64,000 nucleotides of DNA from Chryseobacterium sp. (GCF_029240215.1 NZ_JARBTK010000001.1:558001-622000), one strand, 5' to 3'; shown: positions 1 to 8,285, counted from the first letter of the stretch. Program-made: numbers and translations. The notes: generated from the sequence alone by a model not told the origin.

Positions 1-11
1 TATAAAAGAAC

Positions 12-41
12 AAACCGCCGCAAAATATTTTGCGGCGGTTT
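12..41. terminator. bidirectional hairpin terminator downstream of serA
   Basis: A perfect 30-base palindrome with GC-rich arms (CCGCCGC / GCGGCGG) is flanked by A and T runs on its two sides. It can therefore terminate transcription in both directions. It lies just after the stop of the minus-strand serA gene. Confidence 0.85.
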
Positions 42-64
42 TTATTTATTTAAAGAAATTCTTA

Positions 65-1024
65 TTAGTGAATTTGCAGAATACTCGAGATCTGTTCTGC
101 CAGAGAAAGACCAATTCTATCCTGAGCTTCTAACGTTGAAGCACCTGTATGAGGTGTTAAAGAAATTTTAGCATGATTTAAAATCTCTTTTGAAGGGGTT
201 GGTTCGTTGATGAAAACATCAAGACCTGCAAATTTTACTTTCCCGGAATCTAACGCTTCGATCAATGCAGCCTCGTCAATCACACCGCCTCTTGAGCAAT
301 TTACGATTGCAACACCGTCTTTCATGATGTCAAATTCATTTTTCCCGATCATGAAACCTTCTTTCTGAGCCGGAACGTGAAGTGTAATAAAATCTGAATG
401 TTTCAAAACTTCCTGTAAAGGTTCTGTTTCTATATCAACGTTGATGAATTGATTGTTGTAGAAAGTCACTTTAATACTCGCTTTTCCGATCATATTATCA
501 GCAGCAATCACTCTCATACCAAGACCTAAAGCTATTTTTGCAACTTCCTGACCGATTCTTCCCATCCCGATAATTCCTATGGTTTTACCTTTCAGCTCAA
601 TCCCTGCAGCATATGCCTTTTTAAGTGAAGCAAATTCTGTATCTCCTACCAAAGGCATTTTTCTGTTGGAATCCTGCAAAAATCTTGCACCTGAAAATAA
701 ATGCGCAAAAACCAATTCAGCAACAGATTCTGATGAAGCTGAAGGGGTGTTGATCACATGAATTCCTTTTTCTCTCGCATAGTCTACATCAATATTGTCC
801 ATTCCTACTCCACCTCTACCGATGATCTCGATTGACGGACAGTTGTCTATAATATCTTTTCTAACCTGTGTTGCACTTCTCACCAAGATCGTTCTGATCT
901 TGTGCTCGTTAATATAATCAACCAAAAATTCCTGCGGAACTTTTTTAGTAATTACTTCAAAACCTTTTTCCGCTAATGCATCAATCCCTGATTGATCTAA
1001 GCCGTCATTTGCTAAAACTTTCAT
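65..1024 (-). CDS. serA: D-3-phosphoglycerate dehydrogenase
   Basis: Cytoplasmic NAD-dependent 2-hydroxyacid dehydrogenase that oxidises 3-phosphoglycerate to 3-phosphohydroxypyruvate, the first step of serine biosynthesis. The 319-residue protein shows the Rossmann nucleotide loop GIIGMGRIG near residue 150, the substrate-contact segment GRGGVGMDNID near residue 70, and the catalytic Arg and Glu segments (NCSRGGVIDEAAL, then LDVFINEP) followed by the His in LTPHTGAS. It is the short type: the sequence ends after the nucleotide-binding and substrate domains, so no C-terminal ACT (serine-sensing) domain is present. A related 2-hydroxyacid dehydrogenase specificity cannot be excluded. It is transcribed alone, with a hairpin terminator just downstream. 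Its ATG has no Shine-Dalgarno sequence, as usual in this phylum. Confidence 0.9.
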   Translation of the reverse strand: MKVLANDGLDQSGIDALAEKGFEVITKKVPQEFLVDYINEHKIRTILVRSATQVRKDIIDNCPSIEIIGRGGVGMDNIDVDYAREKGIHVINTPSASSESVAELVFAHLFSGARFLQDSNRKMPLVGDTEFASLKKAYAAGIELKGKTIGIIGMGRIGQEVAKIALGLGMRVIAADNMIGKASIKVTFYNNQFINVDIETEPLQEVLKHSDFITLHVPAQKEGFMIGKNEFDIMKDGVAIVNCSRGGVIDEAALIEALDSGKVKFAGLDVFINEPTPSKEILNHAKISLTPHTGASTLEAQDRIGLSLAEQISSILQIH

Positions 1025-1121
1025 ACTCCTATTTATATATTAAAACTGAAAGATTTAAAAATTAAAAAATGGAAGTCGTTTAAAACTTTATTATCTAATT
1101 TTTAAATCTTTAATTTATATT

Positions 1122-1523
1122 TTAATCTTTAAAAACTTCAATGGTTACCTGTTTTTCAACCAAATCAGTAAATTTCCCTTTGTATCTTGTCGCACGTACC
1201 AAATGATTATCGATCCAGTGGTAATTGCCGCCTCTTGGCTTTCCGCACAATACACTGTGATATTTGAATCCGTGTTTATCTAACCAATCGATGGTAATCT
1301 GCTTAAGGTTTTCTGTTCTTGATGTAAAAAAACAGATTTGGTGACCTTCGTCATACCATTTGTTGACTGTTTCCAATGCGTCCGGATAAGGCAAACATGT
1401 GATCATTCTTTCCGGTTCTTCGTTTGGGACATCATCTGTAATTGTTCCGTCAATATCAATAAGATAATTCTTCACTCCGTCTTTCAAAATCGGGCTTATG
1501 TGCTCAATATAATCTAGTTCCAT
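1122..1523 (-). CDS. HAD-superfamily phosphatase-like protein
   Basis: Small (133-residue) protein with the HAD nucleophile motif DIDGTITDD about residue 23, a middle segment FFTSRTENL resembling HAD motif II, and WIDNHLVRA, which may supply the acidic motif. This suggests a cytoplasmic phosphohydrolase; the substrate is unknown, and I believe similar flavobacterial proteins are sometimes labelled phosphoheptose isomerase without clear support. A frame runs upstream to a TTG at 1544, but that TTG lies inside the promoter element TAACTTTG (1542-1549). The ATG at 1523 is therefore the likelier start. It ends in AT-rich sequence before serA. Confidence 0.7.
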   Translation of the reverse strand: MELDYIEHISPILKDGVKNYLIDIDGTITDDVPNEEPERMITCLPYPDALETVNKWYDEGHQICFFTSRTENLKQITIDWLDKHGFKYHSVLCGKPRGGNYHWIDNHLVRATRYKGKFTDLVEKQVTIEVFKD

Positions 1524-1541
1524 CTTCAATTTTTTAAAGTG

Positions 1542-1549
1542 CAAAGTTA
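1542..1549 (-). promoter_or_regulatory. minus-7 element TAACTTTG of the HAD-like gene
   Basis: Exact match to the Bacteroidota TAnnTTTG element, about 18 nt upstream of the ATG at 1523. It decides against the upstream TTG start. No clear minus-33 TTG was identified. Confidence 0.55.
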
Positions 1550-1748
1550 CACATTATCAGATAAACCCTTATATTAATCTTGGTTTATGTTAAAATTTTA
1601 ACATAAAAAATATTTTTAAATCAGCAAAAAACACTATTCTATTACATTATTCATAAATATGAAGTCTTTTTTTTACTTAAAAAAAAGCCAATATTTCATA
1701 AATATTAAAAATTTTAAACAATTATTTTACGAAATCATGATTTAAACT

Positions 1749-1756
1749 TAAATTTG
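1749..1756 (+). promoter_or_regulatory. minus-7 element TAAATTTG of idi
   Basis: Exact TAnnTTTG match ending only five bases before the idi ATG at 1762. A transcript starting the usual few bases downstream would be nearly leaderless. Confidence 0.6.
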
Positions 1757-1761
1757 TAGGA

Positions 1762-2271
1762 ATGGAAGAATATGTAGTTTTAGTGAATCCTCAAGATGAA
1801 GTTTTGGGTTTAATGGAAAAACAGCAGGCTCATATCAATGGTTTGCTACACCGTGCATTTTCTGTTTTCCTATTTAATGATCAGGGCGAAATGCTTTTAC
1901 AAAAGCGTGCATCAATGAAATATCATTCTCCAAATCAATGGACGAATGCTGTTTGCTCACATCCAAGAGAAGGAGAAAACTATCTTGACGGAGCAAAACG
2001 AAGGGTAAAGGAAGAACTGGGAATTGAAACTGAACTTTCAGAAAAATTTAATTTTATCTATAAAGCAGATGTAGGAGGTGGACTTTGGGAACATGAACTT
2101 GATTATGTCTTCACAGGATCTTACAATTCTGAATTTAATCTTAACAAAGATGAAGTGGAAGAAGTACGGTATATTTCCATGAAAGATCTAGATCAGGAGA
2201 TTTCAGAATATCCTGAACGATTCACAGAATGGTTTAAAATCATTTTAGAAGAATACAAACACAATTTTTAA
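1762..2271 (+). CDS. idi: isopentenyl-diphosphate delta-isomerase
   Basis: Type I (Nudix-fold) IPP isomerase that interconverts isopentenyl and dimethylallyl diphosphate for isoprenoid synthesis (menaquinone and polyprenyl carriers). The 169-residue length suits the family. Visible motifs are the catalytic Cys segment TNAVCSHPREGEN near residue 67, the Nudix-like helix GAKRRVKEELGIE near residue 85, and ELDYVFTG with the Glu/Tyr segment. The start is fixed by a TAnnTTTG promoter element that leaves almost no 5' leader. The downstream secreted-protein gene starts 8 bases after its stop and is probably co-transcribed. Confidence 0.93.
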   Translation: MEEYVVLVNPQDEVLGLMEKQQAHINGLLHRAFSVFLFNDQGEMLLQKRASMKYHSPNQWTNAVCSHPREGENYLDGAKRRVKEELGIETELSEKFNFIYKADVGGGLWEHELDYVFTGSYNSEFNLNKDEVEEVRYISMKDLDQEISEYPERFTEWFKIILEEYKHNF

Positions 2272-2278
2272 AAATATA

Positions 2279-2755
2279 ATGAAAAAAACAGTATTTCTTT
2301 TTGCTCTCATTATTTCTTTAAGTCTGTTTGGTCAGAAATCAGATACCAAAGTTTTTGAAAGCGAAAATTACTCAGTGACAATGCCAGATACTTGGAAAGC
2401 GACCAATGATGAAGGCATTGTTAATATTTTCCCGACCAATCAAATCGGTGCAATAACGATATCAGAATATCATGATCTGGAACTTCCGAAAAGTGAAACA
2501 AAGAAATTTATTCTTGCACTTTACAATTCTGCAGATGAAGAGAAAAAAATCAAAAGCAACGGAGGAAAGAAAGGTTTCACCGAGTATTTTTACGAATATT
2601 TTGATGAAAAAGAAAATTTGTTCTGGATCACCAAAGTTTTTCAGAAAAATAAAGACCTTTATATTATAAGCATCAATTGCCAGAAAAAATACTGGAACGG
2701 AAATTACATGAAAGTTTTTAACGAAACTTTTGAAAGTTTTAAAATCAAGAAATAA
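2279..2755 (+). CDS. secreted protein of unknown function
   Basis: 158-residue protein with a clear signal peptide (MKKTVFLFALIISLSLFG, then Q-K). The mature part is rich in charged residues. Its pattern of ENYSVTMPDTWK early on and a closing segment ending FNETFESFKIKK resembles small PsbP/lipoprotein-like folds seen in many bacterial exported proteins, but I cannot assign a family. No lipobox Cys or catalytic motif is evident. It sits 8 nt after idi and 18 nt before gcvT, so the three genes probably form one transcript, although no functional link is obvious. Confidence 0.65.
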   Translation: MKKTVFLFALIISLSLFGQKSDTKVFESENYSVTMPDTWKATNDEGIVNIFPTNQIGAITISEYHDLELPKSETKKFILALYNSADEEKKIKSNGGKKGFTEYFYEYFDEKENLFWITKVFQKNKDLYIISINCQKKYWNGNYMKVFNETFESFKIKK

Positions 2756-2773
2756 AAAGTAATAAATCAACCT

Positions 2774-3850
2774 ATGAAAAAAACAGCCTTGTACGACAAA
2801 CACGTTTCTTTGGGAGCGAAAATTGTACCTTTTGCAGGATTTGAAATGCCTGTACAATATTCCGGAGTGACGGAAGAGCATTTTGCAGTGAGAGAAAAAG
2901 CCGGATTATTTGACGTATCTCACATGGGACAGTTTTTCATTGAGGGTGAAGGTTCTAAAGATCTTTTGCAATTTGTAACCACAAACAATGTAGACGTTCT
3001 TGAAAACGGAAAAGCTCAGTATTCTTGCCTTCCGAACGAGAACGGCGGTATCGTTGATGACCTTATCGTTTATAAAATGGAAGATAATAAATATTTTGTT
3101 GTCGTAAACGCTTCAAACATTGAGAAAGACTGGGATCATATTTCAAAATACAACACTTTCGGGGCGAAAATGACCAATGCTTCAGATGAAATGTCTCTTT
3201 TGGCAATTCAGGGTCCGAAAGCTACGGAAATTCTTCAGAAATTGACAGAAACTAACCTTTCTGAAATTCCTTACTACCACTTTACGGTTGGAAACGTTGC
3301 AGGAGTAAATGATGTAATTATCTCAAATACCGGTTACACAGGAAGCGGCGGTTTCGAAATTTATTTTAAAAATGAAAATGCAGAACAGCTTTGGGACGAG
3401 ATTATCAAAGCAGGAGAAAGCGAAGGAATTATTCCTTGTGGACTTGCTGCAAGAGATACTTTAAGACTCGAGAAAGGTTTCTGTCTTTATGGAATGGACA
3501 TCGATGATACAACTTCTCCTATTGAAGCTGGATTAGGCTGGATTACAAAATTTGATAAAGATTTTGTTTCAAAAGAAATTTTCGCAAAACAAAAAGAAGA
3601 AGGTGTTAGCAGAAAATTAGTAGGTTTTGAATTAACTGATAAAGGTGTTCCGAGACATGATTATCCGGTTGTTGATGCAGAAGGAAACGTGATTGGGAAA
3701 GTAACTTCAGGAACGCAGTCTCCAATGAAAAAGATCGGGTTGGGAATCGCCTATGTTGATAAACCACACTTTAAATTAGGTTCAGAAATTTTTATTCAGG
3801 TAAGAAATAAAAATATTCCTGCGAAAGTGGTGAAAATGCCTTTCGTTTAA
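2774..3850 (+). CDS. gcvT: glycine cleavage system T protein (aminomethyltransferase)
   Basis: Folate-dependent aminomethyltransferase. It takes the aminomethyl group from lipoyl-H protein to tetrahydrofolate, releasing ammonia and giving methylene-THF. The 358-residue protein carries the typical N-terminal KHVSLGAKIVPFAGFEMPVQ, the GLFDVSHMGQ loop, the folate-site segment GYTGSGGFEIYF near residue 193, and the RDTLRLEKGFCLYGMDI segment near residue 225, followed by the C-terminal beta-barrel region VTSGTQSPMKKIGLGIAYV. Start at ATG 2774. The other gcv genes are not in this window, so the system is dispersed. A strong hairpin terminator follows. Confidence 0.95.
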   Translation: MKKTALYDKHVSLGAKIVPFAGFEMPVQYSGVTEEHFAVREKAGLFDVSHMGQFFIEGEGSKDLLQFVTTNNVDVLENGKAQYSCLPNENGGIVDDLIVYKMEDNKYFVVVNASNIEKDWDHISKYNTFGAKMTNASDEMSLLAIQGPKATEILQKLTETNLSEIPYYHFTVGNVAGVNDVIISNTGYTGSGGFEIYFKNENAEQLWDEIIKAGESEGIIPCGLAARDTLRLEKGFCLYGMDIDDTTSPIEAGLGWITKFDKDFVSKEIFAKQKEEGVSRKLVGFELTDKGVPRHDYPVVDAEGNVIGKVTSGTQSPMKKIGLGIAYVDKPHFKLGSEIFIQVRNKNIPAKVVKMPFV

Positions 3851-3877
3851 TAGAAATTTATTAAAAAAAATAAAAAA

Positions 3878-3902
3878 ACCACAGATTTAATCTGTGGTTT
3901 TT
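3878..3902. terminator. bidirectional terminator between gcvT and arsC-like gene
   Basis: Hairpin ACCACAGAT / ATCTGTGGT with A-rich left and T-rich right flanks, placed between the convergent gcvT and ArsC-like genes. Confidence 0.8.
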
Positions 3903-3927
3903 ACTTTTTAAGAGAGAAATAAGAGTT

Positions 3928-4284
3928 TTAATTATTTCCGTTGAAATGTGCTCTTAAATTTTCAATGTTTTTCTTATCATTGCCTATAAAAATCTCTGTA
4001 TCTGTAAGGAAAACCGGACGTTTCAGGAATGTGTAGTGATCCAGCAGCAATTCTTTGAAATCACCTTCGCCCATTGTTTTCAAATCAAGCTCTCTCAATT
4101 TTATCTGGGTAGATTTTTTACTAAACAAATCCTCGTAAGAATTGGTAATCTTGTGCATTGCTTCCACTTCCTCTTGTGTAATTGGCTCTTTTTTTATTTC
4201 ACGCATCTCCCAATCTCTCAGATCAAATTTTGCTAAAATTTTTCTGCAAGTGTCGCAACTATTAAGATAAAATACTTTTTTCAT
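3928..4284 (-). CDS. ArsC/Spx-family thioredoxin-fold protein (arsenate reductase-like)
   Basis: 118-residue protein of the ArsC/Spx/YffB family. It starts directly with the beta strand VFYLNSCDTCRKIL, giving a CxxC at residues 10-13, and continues with the typical REIKKEPITQEEV and LKRPVFLTDTEIFIGN (the conserved KRP-type segment). Family members are glutaredoxin-linked arsenate reductases or redox regulators. A CxxC at the active site is more typical of the Spx/YffB side than of a dedicated arsenate reductase, and no ars neighbours (arsB, arsR) are present. I therefore give the family rather than the function. Monocistronic, convergent with gcvT. Confidence 0.75.
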   Translation of the reverse strand: MKKVFYLNSCDTCRKILAKFDLRDWEMREIKKEPITQEEVEAMHKITNSYEDLFSKKSTQIKLRELDLKTMGEGDFKELLLDHYTFLKRPVFLTDTEIFIGNDKKNIENLRAHFNGNN

Positions 4285-4425
4285 CTATATTATAATTTAT
4301 AATTTTTTTATTATTCAAGTTCAAAATTGAACATTTTGACAATATAACACTTTAAAACCTTAAAAGACGAATTTAATCTGACTTTTTCAAAATAATTAAA
4401 TATCTTTAGTAAAATATTAAAAAAA

Positions 4426-4893
4426 ATGGATAACAAACCGATTACTTTTCAGTTTATTTCGGAGCCTTCAGATGTCAATTACGGAGGAAATGTACATGGT
4501 GGAAGCGTTATGAAATGGATTGACCAAGCGGGATATGCCTGTGCGACAACATGGAGCGGGAATTATTCTGTCACAGTATACGTTGGAGGAATCCGTTTTT
4601 ATGAGCCTATAAAAATAGGAGAAATTGTAAAAGTGGAAGCTCAGGTAATTTATACAGGTTCTTCGAGTATGCATATTTCGATCAATGTCTTCTCCAGAAA
4701 CCTGAAACAGCCTATTTTCGACAAAAAAACACACTGTATTATCGTTTTTGTGGCAGTTGATGAAAACGGTAAAAAACTTCCTGTCCCAAAATGGATTCCC
4801 GAAACCAATGAAGAAAAACAACAGGAAATGTACGCCAAACGTCTGATGGAACTCAGAACTCAGATTGAAGATGAAATGAAACCTTTTCTTTAG
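4426..4893 (+). CDS. acyl-CoA thioesterase, hotdog fold (YciA/BACH-like)
   Basis: 155-residue single hotdog-domain protein. It shows the family's early NYGGNVHGGSVMKWIDQAGYACATTW helix with the catalytic Asp region near residue 30, split here only by ordinary family variation, then VGGIRFYEPIKIGEIV and the strand THCIIVFVAVDENGK. Family members hydrolyse acyl-CoA thioesters in the cytoplasm; chain length cannot be read from sequence. The following sugar-isomerase gene starts only 6 nt after its stop, so the two are probably co-transcribed. Confidence 0.82.
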   Translation: MDNKPITFQFISEPSDVNYGGNVHGGSVMKWIDQAGYACATTWSGNYSVTVYVGGIRFYEPIKIGEIVKVEAQVIYTGSSSMHISINVFSRNLKQPIFDKKTHCIIVFVAVDENGKKLPVPKWIPETNEEKQQEMYAKRLMELRTQIEDEMKPFL

Positions 4894-4899
4894 CTGAAT

Positions 4900-5772
4900 A
4901 TGAACAGAACCGATTTTATAAAACTTTCATCATTAGGATTTTTCGGATTGTATTCATGCGGAATTTCTAACTCATTAAAAAAAGATCATCGATTGGCAAT
5001 ACAACTTTACACAATACGCGAAGCTATTTCAAAAAACCTTGAGGAGGCATTTGAAAAATTGGCAGCTTTAGGTTTTAAAGACCTGGAAATTTACGGATAT
5101 GATGGAGCTTTTTTCGGTAAAAACAAAAAAGAATTTTTATCAATTTTAAACAATACAGGTTTAAAAGTGATCAGTTCTCATCATAAAACAGGAGTTTTAG
5201 AAAATGAAAAGGGAACTTTGCTTAATAATTGGGAAAAATCTGTTGAGGATCTGCAATTTATTGGCACAAAATATATGGTCTGTTCTTATTTGATTCCTGA
5301 AGAAAGAACAAATGAAAATTACAGAAAACTTCCTGATATATTAAATAAATCAGGAGAAATTACAAAGAAATCGGGAATTGAGTTTGCTTATCATAATCAT
5401 GACTTCGAATTTGAAAAATTAGGCGACAACAAACTTATTTATGATTTCATTTTAGACAATACTTCACCAGATTTAGTCAAAATGGAATTGGATTTATATT
5501 GGATTACGAAAGCGGGATTTGATCCTTTAAGTTATTTTGAAAAATTCCCTGGAAGATTTCCTTTATGGCATGTGAAAGATCTGCAAAAAGACACCAAAAA
5601 TTTCACAGAAATCGGAAATGGCATCATTGATTTTAAAAAATTATTTGAAGCAAGAGAAAAAGCAGGTTTGAAATATTGGTTTGTGGAACAAGATTCAAGT
5701 GACAAAGATATTTTCGAAAGTATTTTGATGAGTAAAAAATATATTGAGAACAATTCATTTTTTTTCGATTAA
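4900..5772 (+). CDS. exported sugar phosphate isomerase/epimerase-like TIM barrel
   Basis: 290-residue protein of the xylose-isomerase-like/AP endonuclease 2 TIM-barrel family (KDLEIYGYDG early on, FAYHNHDFEFEKL near residue 165, KMELDLYWITKAG near residue 195, PLWHVKDLQ near residue 222). These carry the His, Glu and Asp residues that bind the metal in the family. The N-terminus NRTDFIKLSSLGF resembles a Tat leader in which the second Arg has become Thr. It is followed by LYSC, a possible lipobox with Cys20, so the protein is probably exported or membrane-anchored. The sugar substrate is unknown. Confidence 0.75.
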   Translation: MNRTDFIKLSSLGFFGLYSCGISNSLKKDHRLAIQLYTIREAISKNLEEAFEKLAALGFKDLEIYGYDGAFFGKNKKEFLSILNNTGLKVISSHHKTGVLENEKGTLLNNWEKSVEDLQFIGTKYMVCSYLIPEERTNENYRKLPDILNKSGEITKKSGIEFAYHNHDFEFEKLGDNKLIYDFILDNTSPDLVKMELDLYWITKAGFDPLSYFEKFPGRFPLWHVKDLQKDTKNFTEIGNGIIDFKKLFEAREKAGLKYWFVEQDSSDKDIFESILMSKKYIENNSFFFD

Positions 5773-5795
5773 AATTAAAGCATCCCCCTATTATT

Positions 5796-5827
5796 AAAAA
5801 AGTCTTCCATTATCTGGAAGACTTTTT
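5796..5827. terminator. bidirectional terminator
   Basis: Hairpin AAGTCTTCCA / TGGAAGACTT flanked by A and T runs, between the plus-strand isomerase and the minus-strand GG-leader peptide genes. Confidence 0.82.
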
Positions 5828-5849
5828 ATCTTAAATATTTTTAATAATC

Positions 5850-6035
5850 TTAACAAGTAATCACTTGTGGGCATCCCATATATTGACTGCAATACTTAGG
5901 ACCAGTAACTGCTCCGGTGCAGCTGCATCCGCAAAGCGATAAATCGGGAGTACCAATTTTACCGACACCTCCTACGATGTCTTTCAGATCAGCACTTTTT
6001 AATTTCTTAGCGTTTTTTAAAATTTCGTTTAACAT
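5850..6035 (-). CDS. Cys-rich GG-leader (bacteriocin-like) peptide, copy 1
   Basis: 61-residue peptide in two parts. The charged leader (residues 1-23, ending LKDIVGG) is a double-glycine leader of the kind cut by C39-peptidase ABC exporters. A 38-residue core follows with six cysteines in the order CxCxC, YC, GC, C-terminal TC. The leader closely matches copy 2 immediately upstream, including the ATG context, which indicates a tandem duplication. No modification enzyme or exporter is next to it. It could be a bacteriocin, a signalling peptide or a modified natural product. It is convergent with the isomerase and ends at a terminator. Confidence 0.72.
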   Translation of the reverse strand: MLNEILKNAKKLKSADLKDIVGGVGKIGTPDLSLCGCSCTGAVTGPKYCSQYMGCPQVITC

Positions 6036-6076
6036 AATGATTGGGTTTTTAAGTTAAAAAATATAAAGATCTCAAT

Positions 6077-6271
6077 TTATACAGCAAAATCATCACAAGT
6101 ATACACCTGTAGACAGCCAATATAAGTTGGGCAATATTTAGGTCCCGTAACAGCACCTGAACAGCTACATCCGCAAAGCGATAAGTCTGGAGTACCACTT
6201 ACGCCTCCTACAATGCCTTTCAGATCAGCACTTTTTAATTTTTTAGCGTTTTTTAAAATTTCATTTAACAT
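6077..6271 (-). CDS. Cys-rich GG-leader (bacteriocin-like) peptide, copy 2
   Basis: 64-residue paralogue of the downstream peptide. The leader (MLNEILKNAKKLKSADLKG, then IVGG) is nearly identical to copy 1. The core keeps the same six-Cys framework (LCGCSC, KYC, IGC, YTC) but differs in loop residues and has an extra acidic tail DDFAV. The core is the diversifying part and the leader the constant part, as expected for exported peptides matured at GG. A consensus promoter element lies about 26 nt upstream, and copy 1 follows 41 nt after its stop, so both are likely on one short transcript. Confidence 0.72.
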   Translation of the reverse strand: MLNEILKNAKKLKSADLKGIVGGVSGTPDLSLCGCSCSGAVTGPKYCPTYIGCLQVYTCDDFAV

Positions 6272-6296
6272 AATGATTTGGTTTTAAGTTGATATT

Positions 6297-6304
6297 CAAA
6301 TTTA
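6297..6304 (-). promoter_or_regulatory. minus-7 element TAAATTTG of the GG-leader peptide pair
   Basis: Exact TAnnTTTG match upstream of copy 2. The minus-33 TTG is not at an ideal distance. Confidence 0.5.
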
Positions 6305-6446
6305 ACAATTATAATAACAACTTTGTAATTTATTTTATATTATTTATAACTTTGAATATAAATTCTTAGTATATCATTAGAATATTAATGTTATGACTCA
6401 ATTTTAATAAATAAAAATCATTAATTTAAGCCTGATTCAATAAAAA

Positions 6447-6474
6447 AATCCTTTCAAATTTCTTTGAAAGGATT
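6447..6474 (-). terminator. terminator of rny
   Basis: Hairpin AATCCTTTCAAA / TTTGAAAGGATT followed on the minus strand by a run of T, 22 nt after the rny stop codon. Confidence 0.85.
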
Positions 6475-6495
6475 CTATCTATTTCTTTTAACTAT

Positions 6496-8064
6496 TTATC
6501 TTGCGATATTTACAGCTCTTGTCTCTCTGATTACAGTGACTCTTACCTGTCCCGGATAAGTCAGTTCGTTCTGAATTTTCTCTGAAATATCGTAAGAAAG
6601 TTGAGAGGCGATTTCGTCATTCACTTTTCCGCTTTCTACCATTACTCTCAATTCTCTACCCGCCTGAATTGCATAAGCACTTGACACACCTTCAAAACTC
6701 AACGCTGCAGCTTCAAGATCTTTCAATCTTTGGATATATGATTCTAAAACCTGACGTCTTGCTCCCGGTCTTGCTCCGGAAATAGCATCGGCAACCTGAA
6801 TGATCGGTGATAACAATGAAGTCATTTCCACTTCGTCGTGGTGGGCTCCGATTGCATTGATTACTTCAGGATTTTCACCGTATTTCTCAGCCCATTGCAT
6901 TCCTAACAAAGCGTGAGGAAGCTCAGATTCCTGCTCAGGAACTTTACCTATATCATGTAAAAGACCAGCTCTTTTAGCCATTTTTACGTTTAATCCTAAT
7001 TCAGCAGCCATTGTTGCAGCGATATTTGCAACTTCTCTTGAGTGCTGTAAAAGGTTTTGTCCGTAAGACGAACGGTATTTCATTCTACCAACAATTTTCA
7101 CCAATTCAGGGTGTAAACCGTGGATTCCAAGATCAATAATTGTTCTTTTTCCAACTTCAATGATCTCTTCTTCAATCATTTTCTTAGTTTTCTCAACCAC
7201 TTCTTCGATTCTTGCAGGGTGAATTCTACCGTCAGTTACCAATCTGTGAAGTGACAATCTTGCGATTTCTCTTCTTACAGGATCAAAACACGAAAGAAGA
7301 ATAGCTTCCGGAGTATCATCAACGATGATCTCTACACCAGTCATTGCTTCCAAAGCACGGATATTTCTCCCTTCTCTACCGATAATTCTACCTTTTACTT
7401 CGTCTGATTCAATATTAAATACAGAAACTGAATTTTCAATCGCCTGTTCTGTACCAATTCTCTGAATGGTCTGAATAACAATTTTTCTAGCCTCGCTCTT
7501 GGCATTCAACTGAGCTTCTTCCATGATGCTCTGAACGTGCGCCTGAGCTCTGGTTTTTGCTTCAGCTTTCATGGTTTCTACCAATTCTGCTTTAGCTTCT
7601 TCAGCTGTATAGTTTGAAATTTTTTCAAGCATTTCAACTTTCTTCGCCGTTGCAGAATCAAGATCATGCTGTTTTTTCTCTAAAATCTCAGTTTTCTTAG
7701 CGTAATCAGCGATCTGTCTGTCAAGATCTTTTTCTAATTTTCCTGCTTTGCTAAGCTCGTCATTGAGCTTATTTTCTTTGTCTTTGGTTCTTTTTTCAGC
7801 TTCCTGCATTTTCTTTTCACGAACCTGAATATCTGCATCATGCTGAGATTTTAATTCAAGAAATTTTTCTTTAGCCTGAAGGTTTTTTTCTTTTTTTATC
7901 GATTCAGCTTGTACGGTAGCTTTTTCTATAAGGTTTTCTGCTTTTTTGGTAGCATCGTCTATAATAAATTTGCCTTTAGCATTCAGAGAGCTTTTAGAAA
8001 ATATCATTCCTAAAACAGCACCTACTACTAAACAAATAACGCCGACTATTATGGCTGTTGTCAT
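6496..8064 (-). CDS. rny: ribonuclease Y
   Basis: Membrane-anchored endoribonuclease that starts mRNA turnover. The 522-residue protein has the expected order: an N-terminal transmembrane segment (residues 3-22), a long coiled coil (about 30-190), a KH domain with [14 protein letters not shown] near residue 223, and an HD phosphohydrolase domain with [14 protein letters not shown] (HD pair) near residue 375, ending [12 protein letters not shown], the conserved family C-terminus. Length matches the family. It is transcribed separately from the upstream zapA pair; a 6S RNA candidate lies between them. Confidence 0.97.
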   Translation of the reverse strand: MTTAIIVGVICLVVGAVLGMIFSKSSLNAKGKFIIDDATKKAENLIEKATVQAESIKKEKNLQAKEKFLELKSQHDADIQVREKKMQEAEKRTKDKENKLNDELSKAGKLEKDLDRQIADYAKKTEILEKKQHDLDSATAKKVEMLEKISNYTAEEAKAELVETMKAEAKTRAQAHVQSIMEEAQLNAKSEARKIVIQTIQRIGTEQAIENSVSVFNIESDEVKGRIIGREGRNIRALEAMTGVEIIVDDTPEAILLSCFDPVRREIARLSLHRLVTDGRIHPARIEEVVEKTKKMIEEEIIEVGKRTIIDLGIHGLHPELVKIVGRMKYRSSYGQNLLQHSREVANIAATMAAELGLNVKMAKRAGLLHDIGKVPEQESELPHALLGMQWAEKYGENPEVINAIGAHHDEVEMTSLLSPIIQVADAISGARPGARRQVLESYIQRLKDLEAAALSFEGVSSAYAIQAGRELRVMVESGKVNDEIASQLSYDISEKIQNELTYPGQVRVTVIRETRAVNIAR

Positions 8065-8106
8065 ATATATATTGAGTTTTAATTGTCTAAATTTAAAATA
8101 AAAAAA

Positions 8107-8268
8107 GCCTACAATAATCCAGTGATTTAGAGTAAACTCCCGATCTCCACGATTTGATCTGATTTCTTCTCTCTGTAATCTGCGTAAAGCAGCACGCCAT
8201 TGAAAAGACTTTCGAACATTAATTGTTTAGTGTTGAGTTTACCTTAATGTGTTAGAATTACTGTAGGC
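8107..8268 (-). ncRNA. ssrS: candidate 6S RNA (flavobacterial type)
   Basis: The 222-nt gap between zapA and rny folds on the minus strand into a 6S-like rod. Its ends (GCCTACAGTAATTC at 8255-8268 and GGATTATTGTAGGC at 8107-8120) pair over 14 bp including two G-U pairs. They enclose an internal loop of about 12 and 8 nt, then a second stem of about 9 bp (GGTAAACTC with GAGTTTACT). A closing stem, a large central bubble and a continued duplex form the structure with which 6S RNA mimics an open promoter for RNA polymerase. The 3' end runs into T-rich sequence. 6S next to zapA is also the arrangement known in gammaproteobacteria. Identification rests on structure and location only. Confidence 0.75.
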
Positions 8269-8285
8269 AGCTTTTCGTGGAAAAT

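Noticed and set aside
1091..1135. Possible heptad array at the HAD-like gene's stop codon
   Set aside because: The tract has repeated TTTAA words, but their spacing is irregular (8, 12, 7 nt), so simple AT richness explains it.
4900..4960. Twin-arginine signal on the TIM-barrel isomerase
   Set aside because: The motif reads N-R-T-D-F-I-K rather than N-R-R, so Tat export is doubtful; the lipobox-like LYSC gives a better reason for export.
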